A stretch of 64,000 bases of DNA from contig NZ_JABMCZ010000003.1 in assembly GCF_013186535.1 (NCBI RefSeq), positions 1,798,001 through 1,862,000 on the forward strand. Reading direction: 5' to 3'. This document shows, in pieces, positions 56,256 to 64,000 of this stretch; within the stretch, counting starts at the first letter, position 1; each line of letters starts with the position of its first letter. The position numbers and the translations under genes were made by a program. Origin of the DNA: Nocardia terpenica (GTDB lineage Bacteria; Actinomycetota; Actinomycetes; Mycobacteriales; Mycobacteriaceae). A model generated the notes under the pieces. That model saw only the letters and a list, made by a program, of their open reading frames with translations, searched no databases and had not been told where the DNA came from.

Positions 56256-56757
56256 TCACCGACTTTCGTGCCAGATCCGCGTTTCACGTTCCGTTGACAG
56301 CGGTGTACTGGGGTCGTCGAGTGCCGTTCTGCACGTCATCTTGTCGGGGGAGTGATGGATCCTCATGAGAGGTGTGTTTGTAGGTAAGCATTTCTCGACC
56401 ACAAGAATGTGCATTCGACCAGGCCGGTCTGTCCAGGTCTGGCTTATTGTCGGTAGGACGCCGGGCAAGAGTGAAGCTCTGAGAATGGAGCAGGTAATGT
56501 GGCGCTGATCGCAGATTGTCAGCGGTATTGATGCCTGAGTCGCGGCAAGGTAAAGTCCTGATCGGCTTCGGAAATAGAAGCGACTCACAACTATTGAGCG
56601 AACGGCACGCACAGTCGATGACAGGCGTTTTGCTTGTCGGCTAGTTATAACTGCATGTGTGGCTCGATTTTTAGAATTGAGCGCGCTTGTTCGGAACCCG
56701 CTCATGAAGTGACTTCCGGGACACTGTTCTCTCGGATCATCGGTAGAAGGAAGGTCA
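56256..56757. other. Leader region of the cysteine protease gene (502 bp, no gene)
   Basis: No supported coding frame. It contains repeat copy B (56310-56475) and ends with AAGGAAGG before ATG 56758. Confidence 0.5.
56310..56475 (+). repeat. Dispersed dyad element, copy B
   Basis: Matches copy A at 51241-51405 without long gaps. Core: GCATTTCTCGACCACAAGAA then TGTGCATTCGACCAGGCC. The dyad is CCAGGCC-N10-GGTCTGG; the C-to-T change keeps G-U pairing. It lies about 280 bp before the secreted protease gene. Confidence 0.65.
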
Positions 56758-57486
56758 ATGCTCAAGACTGGTTTGCAGTGGAAGGTCACTATCGCTGTCC
56801 TGGTTGCTGTCGGGCTTACGTCGGGAGTGGCGCAGGCTGATGCGCCTCTATTCCCGTCTGGGTCCGCTTCTGGTTCTGCTAGTGACCCGGATGCGGGGCA
56901 GGATGGTCTACTCCCCAATCCCAATGGTCCTACCGTGGACGATGTGCCTGACGATCCGATAGGCGGGGTCAAAAGATTAAAATTCAAGCAAGATCCACAG
57001 GAGGAAGATCAATGGTGCTGGTCAGCTGCCAGTGTATCCATCGCAGACTTCCATAAAAAGAAGATCTCGCAGGATGACTTCTGTCGGCATGTTTTTGGCA
57101 TCGACTCTGCTACCGGTAAGTGTCCCAACCGGCCAGCAAACTTCGGCCAGGTAGTGCATGCATTCACGGAGGAAGGCTTCGATGCAAAGACTGTCGAGAA
57201 GCCCTTCACGCTCGGACAAATAAAACATGAAATTGACGCAGGTCGACCCATTGAGACGGGCGTTGAATGGCAGAATCGCACTTCAAATACTCCGGTTGGT
57301 GGGGGTCACGCGCGAGTTATTTATGGTTACAATGCCAACAAAGACACCATCGACTTCTCTGATCCGTGGGGCGCATCTACTCGCTACGAGACTGCGGATT
57401 ATGATTTCTATCTAGATAATCCGGGCACAAGAGGTGTGAATGGTTGGAAGTATATTGACACCGTCTATGAGATCGAACCTCGATGA
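56758..57486 (+). CDS. Secreted papain-like cysteine protease (AvrRpt2/C70 type)
   Basis: 242 residues. A signal peptide (KVTIAVLVAVGLTSGVAQAD) is followed by an Asp/Pro/Ser-rich linker (31-70) and a compact protease domain. Catalytic residues are Cys87 in EEDQWCWSAASVSIADFH, His184 in PVGGGHARVIYGYN and Asp202 in DFSDPWG. The QWCWxA plus GGHA pattern is the mark of the peptidase C70 group that includes the plant-pathogen effector AvrRpt2, and of other bacterial papain-like enzymes. The gene is AT-richer than its neighbours, suggesting transfer. Substrate and target are unknown. A lipoprotein gene follows. Confidence 0.85.
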   Translation: MLKTGLQWKVTIAVLVAVGLTSGVAQADAPLFPSGSASGSASDPDAGQDGLLPNPNGPTVDDVPDDPIGGVKRLKFKQDPQEEDQWCWSAASVSIADFHKKKISQDDFCRHVFGIDSATGKCPNRPANFGQVVHAFTEEGFDAKTVEKPFTLGQIKHEIDAGRPIETGVEWQNRTSNTPVGGGHARVIYGYNANKDTIDFSDPWGASTRYETADYDFYLDNPGTRGVNGWKYIDTVYEIEPR

Positions 57487-57581
57487 CTTGAAAGCCGAGC
57501 CTTTCTCAGTAACCGCCACACCCACACCATATCCGGATCTACGTCCTACGTAAGTGTCGTTCGAGAGTGACGAGGATTCTC

Positions 57582-57609
57582 CGCTTCGCTCCAGTGCTGC
57601 AGCGAAGCG
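57582..57609 (+). terminator. Hairpin after the cysteine protease gene
   Basis: Perfect 9-bp arms CGCTTCGCT and AGCGAAGCG with a ten-base loop, 96 bp after the protease stop and 72 bp before the lipoprotein start. Possible terminator or attenuator. Confidence 0.5.
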
Positions 57610-57681
57610 CGACCTCGTTTGCGGCGTGGCAGAACTAGTGAATGAGAGCAATCTTGCTTGTGCGTGAATGGAGGGTGTGAT

Positions 57682-58284
57682 GTGATCTTCGGTAGATGGA
57701 ATTCTCTGTTACCATTTCTTCGGGTTAGTATTTCTATTGCTATAGTTTTAAGCATTATTGCATCTCAGGTGGGCTGTACTCGACATAGTAGCAATGCTTC
57801 TCGGAGGATTGTGGGACTCACTAGCGCTCAGATCGCGCTCATATTGAACGTTGCAAGTGTGGGGTCGGCGCAAAGACTCGTGACTGCCTTTGCCAAAGGG
57901 GAAAATATTACGCCCTATGTCGTGGATGGGAATTCTGTTGTACCTGTGTATCGAATAAGCGACGAATTTATGTTACAAGGAGGGGGGACCTCTGATTTGG
58001 GTGAACTATATTACGTGGCTGTGCCGATTCGCATCGATGGCCGCAGTTCGGTTGATACTCTCAAACTTACTGTAGACGGTGGAGGGCGAGAGTTCATCCC
58101 TGTCGCGGTAGCATCAGGTGGGTATGAATGGTCTATGAGCAGAAGACTTACAGGAGAGGGGAAATTGCTTCAGAACGCGGAGGATTGGCTACAGTGGGAT
58201 GACCGAGGCTTGCTGATGATCCAGTCGTGGAAGCACCCCGAGCTCGACGGTAAACGGCTGGATCCAGCGTCGTTTAGATATTAG
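57682..58284 (+). CDS. Putative lipoprotein next to the cysteine protease
   Basis: 200 residues. GTG 57682 is chosen because GGAGG lies seven bases upstream; the open frame begins at 57658. The N-terminus has a basic start, a hydrophobic core (VSISIAIVLSIIASQVGC) and a lipobox-like SQVGC, so it should be a lipid-anchored exported protein. The mature part (YVVDGNSVVPVYRISDEFML, YYVAVPIRIDGRSSVDTLKL) looks beta-rich and is unrecognised. It is AT-rich like the protease gene before it, and the two probably arrived together. It might be an inhibitor, anchor or substrate partner of the protease. Its end overlaps the AccD4 remnant on the other strand. Confidence 0.7.
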   Translation: MIFGRWNSLLPFLRVSISIAIVLSIIASQVGCTRHSSNASRRIVGLTSAQIALILNVASVGSAQRLVTAFAKGENITPYVVDGNSVVPVYRISDEFMLQGGGTSDLGELYYVAVPIRIDGRSSVDTLKLTVDGGGREFIPVAVASGGYEWSMSRRLTGEGKLLQNAEDWLQWDDRGLLMIQSWKHPELDGKRLDPASFRY

Positions 58285-58873
58285 TATTCGGTACGGATAG
58301 TGTCGTTTCGTTGATCGATGGCCAGCTTTTCTTGAGGCGTCCCGGTGCTTCGTTGCAATTGATGAGCGACCACACACCGCCAGCCAACTTGCCCGAAGAG
58401 GTCCCGTTTCGCACTTGTTCAAGATGGTGGGGCGAGGGCGGAATGGTGCCACCACAGTTCAGCGAGGTGACCGCCTCCTGCACGCGCGCACCGCCGGAAT
58501 CGTTGATGCCGACCACCGGGCAGCCGATCTTGGCGGCCAGTTCCAGCACCGCGGCCACCTTGCGGCCGAACATCTCGCCGACCGAACCGCCGTAGACGGT
58601 CTGGTCGTGCGAGAACACCGCCACCGGGCGGCCCTCGACGAGGCCGTGGCCGGTGACCACGCCGTCGCCGTAGAGCGCGTCCTTGTCGCCCGGATTGCGC
58701 ACCAGCGCACCGATTTCCACGAAGGTGCCCGGATCCAACAGCATGTCGATCCGCTCGCGGGCCGACGGAATTCCCTTGCGGGCCCGTTTGGCCACCCCCG
58801 CTTCACCCGCCGGCTCCTGCGCCAGTTCCAGTTTCTTCCGCAGATCGGCGAGTTTCTCGGCGGTACTGCTCAC
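58274..58873 (-). pseudogene. AccD4-like acyl-CoA carboxylase beta subunit, N-terminal fragment
   Basis: The minus strand starts GTG 58873 and reads MSSTAEKLADLRKKLELAQE, KGIPSARERIDMLLDPGTFV, YGDGVVTGHGLVEGRPVAVF, SHDQTVYGGSVGEMFGRKVA and GINDSGGARVQEAVTSL. That is about 138 residues of a carboxyltransferase of about 520, closest by eye to AccD4 of mycolic-acid synthesis. From 58455 on, the sequence is unrelated (NCGGTIPPSPHHLEQV). The preceding residues ILTQKLAAIAKGEK, ending in a TGA that overlaps the GTG, may be the last codons of a lost upstream gene. It is dead. Confidence 0.82.
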
Positions 58874-59057
58874 TTCTCTCCCTTCGCGATCGCCGCCAGC
58901 TTCTGGGTGAGAATCGGTGGATCATCTGCGAGGCAACCGGTTACGGGAAAGCAGACGCCGAAGGGGACCAGGGCCTGGCAGGAGAACGAGGGTCGCCTCT
59001 AGATGTCCGGATCGCATGAGGCCCATCTGTCTCCGGGCGCTCCAGCATCTACCTCCG

Positions 59058-59897
59058 TCAAGACAGATCGTTCCGTCGGCGTTGCGGCATCTGCTTACGT
59101 GTCCGAAACCCCCACGACGAGATCATCGTGGGACCGGTCTCGACGAAGGAAGGGTCGCTCAATGACCGCAGGGCCTTCGTGAATTGATTGTCTGTGGCTA
59201 AGCCGGCATTCACCGCGGATATGCGTGTCTGGGCGAGTGTCAACCGCCACAGAGCTGCGGTGAGAGTGCCTCCGCGTACCGTTGTGGTCTGACGATGGAT
59301 ACGTGTTTCGATCCGCTGCAATCCGTTGTCGGCCAGAGCCTCGGGAGTTCGCTGTGACCACGAGGGATCGAATCCTCTCGTTGTCTCAGACAGTATGTCG
59401 TGAGCTGCCATCGTCGCCGTGTACGCATAGTCGCTTCCTCCGACACGTTCCCAGTCGAATCCTTCGATGACTATTACACCCCCGGGCTTGAGCCAGCCGA
59501 CCATACGGGTCAAGACTGACTCTCGCGCAGGAAGATAGTCCAGCATGAAACGAGCATGGATGAGGTCGAACGAGGCTTCAGGAAAATCGTCGACAGCTAC
59601 GTCATGTCGTAGCGCCTGCAGGTTAGATTGGTGACTCTTCAATTGTCCGATCGCAAGGTCTGTGGCGATTACTCCGCCATCGGGTACCAAGTCGGCCATC
59701 TTGCGAGCGATTACTCCTCGCCCGGCCCCGACTTCCAGGCAGAGTAAATCACTCCTAATGTTGAGATTGGCTAGAACGGACATTGTTACTGGATCGCAAA
59801 CTGATTCGAGCATATCCAATCGTCGCGCTTCACGTGCGTTGGCTGCAAACAATTGTTGTCCGTAGCGGGGCCGGGTTTCATTCGCTGACTTAGCCAT
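59058..59897 (-). CDS. Class I SAM-dependent methyltransferase
   Basis: 279 residues with AGGAGAAGG before ATG 59897. Motif I is LLCLEVGAGRGVIARKMADL, motif II VIATDLAIGQLKSH, and the later motifs FPEASFDLIHARFMLDYL and LKPGGVIVIEGFDWE. This is the small-molecule methyltransferase fold found in polyketide, lipid and antibiotic pathways. It lies 18 bp after fadD32 in the place where pks13 would be in a mycolate locus, and is lower in GC than fadD32. A role in methylating a glycolipid sugar or acyl chain is plausible. Confidence 0.88.
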   Translation of the reverse strand: MAKSANETRPRYGQQLFAANAREARRLDMLESVCDPVTMSVLANLNIRSDLLCLEVGAGRGVIARKMADLVPDGGVIATDLAIGQLKSHQSNLQALRHDVAVDDFPEASFDLIHARFMLDYLPARESVLTRMVGWLKPGGVIVIEGFDWERVGGSDYAYTATMAAHDILSETTRGFDPSWSQRTPEALADNGLQRIETRIHRQTTTVRGGTLTAALWRLTLAQTRISAVNAGLATDNQFTKALRSLSDPSFVETGPTMISSWGFRTRKQMPQRRRNDLS

Positions 59898-59915
59898 CGT
59901 GAGCCTTCTCCTGAT

Positions 59916-61850
59916 TTACCCGGTAGGCACATCATCGATATGCCACTGGCTCTTGGGTAGCTGCTGGTGTCCACCGCGCAGCGTGCCTTCCAGGTATTCG
60001 GCCTTGCAGGCGCGGCGGGCGATCTTGCCGCTGGAGGTGCGCGGGATCGAGCCGGCCGGGACCAACAGTACGTCGCGGGCGGTGACGCCGTGGCGGGCGG
60101 AGATCGCGCCGCGGACCGCGTCGGCGATCGGGCCCGGGTCGGCCTTGTGGGCGCCGGGTCCGCGTTCGGCCACGATCACCAGTTGCTCGGAGGAGTCGTC
60201 CGGGTCGTAGGTGAGGGCCGAGTGGCTGTCGGCGGCGAAGACCTCGGGGGGCAGCTGGTTGGCGGGGACCGAGAACGCGGCGATGAAGCCGGGGCGCAGC
60301 AGCTTGCTGGCCTCCTGGGCGGAGTATTCGAGGTCCTGGGGGTAGTGGTTGCGGCCGTCGACGATGACCAGGTCCTTGACGCGGCCGGTGATGTAGAGCT
60401 CGCCGTCGACGTAGACGCCGTAGTCGCCGGTGCGCAGCCAGGTGGCGTCGGGGTCGGTGCCCTCGGCGTGGCTGCCCGAGGGGAGGCGGTTGGGCAGCAG
60501 GTTCTTGAAGGTGGTGCGGGTCTCGGTGTCGCGTCCCCAGTAGCCGATGCCGATGTTGTTGCCGTGCAGCCAGATCTCGCCGACCCGGCCCTCCGGCAGC
60601 TCGCGCGCGCCGTCGGGGGCGTCGATGGTGTCGGGGTCGACGATGGCCGCCCACTGCGACAGCGCGATGTAGCCGCAGCTGACCTGCGGGATGGAATTCG
60701 GGGTGCCCTGGGCGACCTTGACGATGCGTCCCGCGTTGAGTTCGGTGCGGTCGACGTAGATGACCTTGGCTTCGTCCTCGTGCCGGGTCGCCGACACGAA
60801 CAGGGTGGCCTCGGCCATGCCGTAGCAGGGTTTGATGGCGGTCTTGGGCAGTCCGTAGGGGGCGAACGCCTCGTTGAACTTCTTCATCGAGGAGGTGGTC
60901 ACCGGTTCGCTGCCGTTGATCAGGCCGATCACGTTCGACAGGTCCAGGGACTCACCGTTTTTCGGCAGGCCGCGTGCGGCCGCGTGCTCGAACGCGAAAT
61001 TCGGTGCGGCGGCGAAGGTTCCGGCGCCGTCGGAGACCGCGGCCAGTTCCTTGATCCACCGGTACGGGCGCCGCACGAACGCGCTGGGCGACATGATGGT
61101 GATGTACTTGCCGCCGATCGCGGGCAGGATCACGCACAGCAGGCCCATGTCGTGGAACAGCGGCAGCCAGGTGACGCCGCGGGAGTTCCAGTCCAGGTTG
61201 ATCGCGTTCACCATCTGCAGCAGGTTGGTGCCGACCGCGCGGTGGGTGATCTCCACGCCCGCGGGGGTGCGGGTCGAGCCGGAGGTGTACTGCAGGTACG
61301 CGATGTCGTCGACGGTGATGTCGGGGCGCACCCACGCCTCGCCGAGCGTGTCGGGCACCGCGTCCACGGCGATGATGCGGGGGCGCTGCGGGGCCGGGAG
61401 CGCGCGGAACAGCTGGCGCACCCCGGCGGCGGAGGAGCTCGCCGTCAGGATGGCCGAGGGCGCGCTGTCGGCCAGCACCGCGTGCAGGCGGTCGGTGTGG
61501 CCGGGCTCGTCCGGGTCGAACAGCGGCACCGAGATGCACCCGGCGTAGATGGCGGCGAAGAAGGAGATGACGTAGTCCAGACCCTGCGGCGCCAGAATGG
61601 CCACCCGGTCGCCCGGCTTGGTCACCTGCTGCAGGCGAGCGGCCACCGCGCGCAGCCGAACACCGAACTCCTTCCAGGTCAGGTCCTGGTACTCGCCATC
61701 GCGCTCGCGCGAGTAGTCGATGTAGCGGTACGCAAGATCGTTGGCATCGTTGCGCGTGTGCTTCTCGACATAATCGACGAGGGTGCGGCCCTCGGGAATT
61801 CTGATGTTCCCGCTGTCGTCCAGGTAGTCGTCGAAAGTCTCGTCCGTCAT
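59916..61850 (-). CDS. fadD32: Long-chain fatty acyl-AMP ligase (FadD32-like)
   Basis: 644 residues; GGAGGAGAAGGA lies before ATG 61850. Motifs: YLQYTSGSTRTPAGVEITHR (P-loop), WLPLFHDMGLLCVILPAIGG, CYGMAEATLFVS, WLRTGDYGVYVDGELYITGR and VDGRNHYPQDLE, with RTSSGKIARRACKAEYLEG near the end. The family-specific insertion that makes these AMP ligases rather than CoA ligases is present between the last two blocks in length. FadD32 activates meromycolic acid and loads it on Pks13. Here no pks13 follows, so it may feed another acyl acceptor such as the PapA-like enzymes. GC content is clearly higher than in flanking genes, suggesting a recent copy of the core gene. Confidence 0.93.
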   Translation of the reverse strand: MTDETFDDYLDDSGNIRIPEGRTLVDYVEKHTRNDANDLAYRYIDYSRERDGEYQDLTWKEFGVRLRAVAARLQQVTKPGDRVAILAPQGLDYVISFFAAIYAGCISVPLFDPDEPGHTDRLHAVLADSAPSAILTASSSAAGVRQLFRALPAPQRPRIIAVDAVPDTLGEAWVRPDITVDDIAYLQYTSGSTRTPAGVEITHRAVGTNLLQMVNAINLDWNSRGVTWLPLFHDMGLLCVILPAIGGKYITIMSPSAFVRRPYRWIKELAAVSDGAGTFAAAPNFAFEHAAARGLPKNGESLDLSNVIGLINGSEPVTTSSMKKFNEAFAPYGLPKTAIKPCYGMAEATLFVSATRHEDEAKVIYVDRTELNAGRIVKVAQGTPNSIPQVSCGYIALSQWAAIVDPDTIDAPDGARELPEGRVGEIWLHGNNIGIGYWGRDTETRTTFKNLLPNRLPSGSHAEGTDPDATWLRTGDYGVYVDGELYITGRVKDLVIVDGRNHYPQDLEYSAQEASKLLRPGFIAAFSVPANQLPPEVFAADSHSALTYDPDDSSEQLVIVAERGPGAHKADPGPIADAVRGAISARHGVTARDVLLVPAGSIPRTSSGKIARRACKAEYLEGTLRGGHQQLPKSQWHIDDVPTG

Positions 61851-61914
61851 TCCTTCTCCTCCGAGGCACGAGAAAACCGGGTTCAGATCCGGGACGATCT
61901 GCTCGTGAGTCCAC

Positions 61915-61990
61915 ACAGCCCGGCCACTTGATCGGCAAGCACGTCGGCTTCCTCCACGTATTGCGTCGTGAGCAGAATTTTGGCGTCGCC
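61915..61990 (-). pseudogene. DrrA-type ATPase remnant (about 25 codons)
   Basis: The minus strand reads KILLTTQYVEEADVLADQVA, which matches the switch-His region of DrrA ATPases (TILLTTQYLEEADALADRIA in the intact copy at 45132). Nothing else of the gene survives. It lies between a glycosyltransferase and fadD32, at the place where drrA follows the glycosyltransferase at 43864. Confidence 0.6.
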
Positions 61991-62108
61991 GACGAGCGGC
62001 CGGACAAGGGTCCACCTATCTCGTCGATTGCGGGGTCCTGCCTGTGTTCGTGAGAAATCTCCGCAGCTGACGGAAAATTTGGAAGCCTTGCGATGACGGT
62101 ATTGAAGC

Positions 62109-63368
62109 TCACCGGGACCACCTCCTGGCCGTCACCGGTGCCGCGGGTGATGTGGTCTGCGCGAATTGTTCGATGATGTCAGCGGCTCGCTGCACCCCGT
62201 CATGGCGGAAGCCTGCGGCGAAAGCCGCTGCTCGCTGGACAACTGGATCGGAGGTCGCTGCCTCGAGCAGCGTGTCCAACTGTCGGCCGGTCAATCGCGA
62301 GAAAGGTACAGTAGTGCCGAGTCCTAGCGCTTGCAGCCGCTGTCCCCAGTAGGGCTGGTCGCCTATGAACGAGCACACCACGGAGGGCACGCCCGCTCGT
62401 AGCACGGCCGCAGTGGTGCCGGAGCCACCGTGATGAATGGCAACAGCGCAGCGCGGGAGAACTACAGAATGGTCGACACTGGGCACTATGACCAATTCGG
62501 GCGTGAAGACAGGATCGACTGCACTCCATCCGGCGACGAAGAGAAGCCGCCGCTCAGCTCGCTCACAGCTTCTGCGCAACAGCCTGATCGTGGCATCCGG
62601 ATCAGCGATCGGCATGGAACCAAACCCGGCATACACGGGCGAGTTCCCGGCAGACAGCCATTCCGATAGCCGGTCATCCAGGATGCTGGTGCTGCTGGGC
62701 GGAACCAGAAATCCGGTGAACGGCCGATCTGATCCCCACTCTGTGCCCAGCGAGCCGAACAATCGCTCGTCATATGCCTGAATTGTGACCTCGGGAACTT
62801 TGCCGATGGGCGGCGCCCGACGGCTCAATGTATCGATGTCCGGCGCTACGGCCCACGCTCGGGCGTGACAGAAGGCACTCCAGCAGAGATAGTTCACCAC
62901 GCCGGGTAGACGTTGCCCGAGCGCTGTCGGGATGACCGGTACTGATCGACTGGGTAGAACTGGAAAGAAATGTACAGCCGCGATGGGCACCCCGGCGTGG
63001 GCGGCCACTCCTCGCGCTAGCTCATGGTTGACCATCCCGCCGATTATCACGTCGACGCCGGCCGCTGCGGAGAGTGCCGAGAGGAGATCCTCGGCTGCCT
63101 CAGCGAGTCCTCGCCTGTTGTTTGCGCGCAGTGCGTGGATCCGCTTGATCGGATTGCCGGAAACGGGCTGGTTAAGGTGAGCGCGCAGTCCCTTGGCGGT
63201 ATCCGGTCCAAAAGGTATGGCAGCTATGCCGTAGTCGGCTGCCGCATGAAGCAGGTTGGGTGGCAGTGCCAGCGTGACCTGATGGCCACGCCGGATTAGC
63301 TCACGGGTCAGCAGAATTCCTGGCTGGGTGTCTCCACGACTGCCGGTGAACGCGAGCAGAGCTCTCAT
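62109..63368 (-). CDS. GT1-family glycosyltransferase (glycopeptidolipid/UGT type) (2)
   Basis: 419 residues; ATG 63368 overlaps the stop of the acyltransferase upstream (ATGA). It reads MRALLAFTGSRGDTQPGILL, RRGHQVTLALPPNLLHAAAD, SPVYAGFGSMPIADPDATIR, LVIVPSVDHSVVLPRCAVAI and HHGGSGTTAAVLRAGVPSVV then CSFIGDQPYWGQRLQALGL. It is a clear paralogue of the enzyme at 43864 with the same GT-B donor signature. The arrangement acyltransferase, glycosyltransferase, DrrA remnant mirrors the intact cassette at 43864-48261 in a different order. Confidence 0.92.
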   Translation of the reverse strand: MRALLAFTGSRGDTQPGILLTRELIRRGHQVTLALPPNLLHAAADYGIAAIPFGPDTAKGLRAHLNQPVSGNPIKRIHALRANNRRGLAEAAEDLLSALSAAAGVDVIIGGMVNHELARGVAAHAGVPIAAVHFFPVLPSRSVPVIPTALGQRLPGVVNYLCWSAFCHARAWAVAPDIDTLSRRAPPIGKVPEVTIQAYDERLFGSLGTEWGSDRPFTGFLVPPSSTSILDDRLSEWLSAGNSPVYAGFGSMPIADPDATIRLLRRSCERAERRLLFVAGWSAVDPVFTPELVIVPSVDHSVVLPRCAVAIHHGGSGTTAAVLRAGVPSVVCSFIGDQPYWGQRLQALGLGTTVPFSRLTGRQLDTLLEAATSDPVVQRAAAFAAGFRHDGVQRAADIIEQFAQTTSPAAPVTARRWSR

Positions 63369-64000
63369 GTACTCGACTCCTGGGTGACCGTGGCCGCGTT
63401 CTCCAAGCAATAGTCACCGGTAATGGCAATCGCTGCGAGAATATGGCGAAGACGACGTACGTAGTCGGATAGCTGTCGCCAGGCGGTCGGAGTATCGGGG
63501 AAGCCGATGCCCAGAGAATACTCGAATTCGTCGCGAACAACCCACATCGACACAGTGGAGGTAGTGCCGTCGGCCGAGAATATCCGAGTGTCCGCGTCTG
63601 GGGCCTCCGCTGCCGACGGTCGGCGGAGATCGAGCAGTGTCACGAAACTCGGCTCCCGAACAACGAGCTCACTGCCGCGCCCCGAACGCAATAACCGTTC
63701 GACTGCGATCTGTGCCGGCAAGAGCGACATCATCCGCCCGCGGTCCAGGGCGCTCCGCGCCGCCGACAGCGTACTGCTGAAATTGGTATGCGCAGGCAAT
63801 GTGAACGACACCGGCACGAAATTGCACAGCCATCCTTGTGTTCTTGCGAAACGGGCACCGAATCGGGTGGCGAGGACGTTCAATGTCCAATAGTGCTCTC
63901 GCCCTGTCAACTCGTACTGGGCGAGTGCGAGTGCGCTGAATATCGCTTCCGACATCGTTGCTTCATACTGGGCTGTCATAGTGTCGAAGGCGCGCGTCTG
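63365..64000 (-). CDS. PapA-like acyltransferase, C-terminal part (runs off window)
   Basis: The frame is open to the right edge (64000), so the start is outside the window. The visible 211 residues match the second half of condensation-type acyltransferases: TMSEAIFSALALAQYELTGR, GWLCNFVPVSFTLPAHTNFS, STLSAARSALDRGRMMSLLP and GTTSTVSMWVVRDEFEYSLG. The HxxxDG half lies beyond the edge. Translation is coupled to the glycosyltransferase that follows. It probably acylates the same glycolipid. Confidence 0.8.
   Translation of the reverse strand, partial: QTRAFDTMTAQYEATMSEAIFSALALAQYELTGREHYWTLNVLATRFGARFARTQGWLCNFVPVSFTLPAHTNFSSTLSAARSALDRGRMMSLLPAQIAVERLLRSGRGSELVVREPSFVTLLDLRRPSAAEAPDADTRIFSADGTTSTVSMWVVRDEFEYSLGIGFPDTPTAWRQLSDYVRRLRHILAAIAITGDYCLENAATVTQESST

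Noticed and set aside
59967..61931. 654-codon plus-strand open frame opposite fadD32
   Set aside because: Antisense shadow of a very GC-rich gene; Val/Gly/Asp-rich with no motif, while the minus strand has full FadD32 motifs and a ribosome binding site.
1..64000. CRISPR arrays, tRNA or rRNA genes
   Set aside because: No regular short direct repeats with spacers and no tRNA-like TTC-box or cloverleaf stood out by eye; a dedicated scan would be decisive.

Overview
The window looks like the chromosome of a mycolic-acid-forming actinomycete, most likely Nocardia or a close relative. Most genes have high-GC actinobacterial codon use. They include a FadD32-type fatty acyl-AMP ligase, an AccD4-type carboxylase fragment, an MMPL transporter, an antigen-85-like esterase, cutinase, LIP-type secreted lipases and PapA-like acyltransferases. 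No rRNA, tRNA or CRISPR array was seen. The species call is inference.

Layout. 0-5.7 kb is an eroded accessory strip: the start of a VapBC-type toxin-antitoxin pair, a frameshifted small gene, a conserved hypothetical gene, a tyrosine integrase broken by one in-frame TGA beside an AbrB-like regulator, and a TOTE-type primase remnant cut by an IS630 remnant. 5.8-27.2 kb is a large isoprenoid region. It has a divergent cis-prenyltransferase, an unrecognised protein that could be a class I terpenoid synthase, a redox block (cyclic-nucleotide-domain histidine kinase, response-regulator/thioredoxin-reductase fusion, ferredoxin/NADP-reductase fusion), an ABC1/UbiB kinase, an MMPL transporter with an EF-hand tail, and an XRE regulator. 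A tightly coupled minus-strand operon follows: E-prenyl diphosphate synthase, IspH, Dxs, IspG and a second E-prenyl synthase. A cytochrome P450 remnant closes the region. 27.2-29.5 kb is a pile of truncated insertion sequences.

29.6-42 kb holds a DUF4389 membrane protein, an ABC-2 permease remnant and a block of exported lipid-acting hydrolases (CocE/NonD-type hydrolase with a TetR gene and possible operator, two LIP lipases, one cutinase), with decayed SDR and enoyl-CoA hydratase genes. 42-50.3 kb is a glycolipid-type set: acyl-ACP thioesterase, small ORF, glycosyltransferase, DrrAB exporter and two PapA-like acyltransferases. 51-58.3 kb has a StrR-type ParB regulator, an ATPase-fold protein, an antigen-85-like esterase, a chimeric transposase remnant, and an AT-richer pair made of a secreted C70-type cysteine protease and a lipoprotein. 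58.3-64 kb (minus strand) carries an AccD4 fragment, a methyltransferase, FadD32, a DrrA remnant, a second glycosyltransferase and a partial PapA-like gene.

How the genes may work together (inference). The MEP enzymes Dxs, IspG and IspH would raise C5 supply, the two E-prenyl synthases and the cis-prenyltransferase would set chain length and geometry, and the MMPL protein could export a lipid product. The ferredoxin/NADP-reductase fusion could feed electrons to the Fe-S enzymes IspG and IspH. A 14-nt motif, CCTAGGTTTYGGCC, lies about 200 bp upstream of the genes at 7059 and 26363 in the same orientation, suggesting shared control. In the right half, FadD32, thioesterase, PapA-like proteins, glycosyltransferases and DrrAB suggest assembly and export of an acylated glycolipid. 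Remnants show that this cassette has been copied and broken several times.
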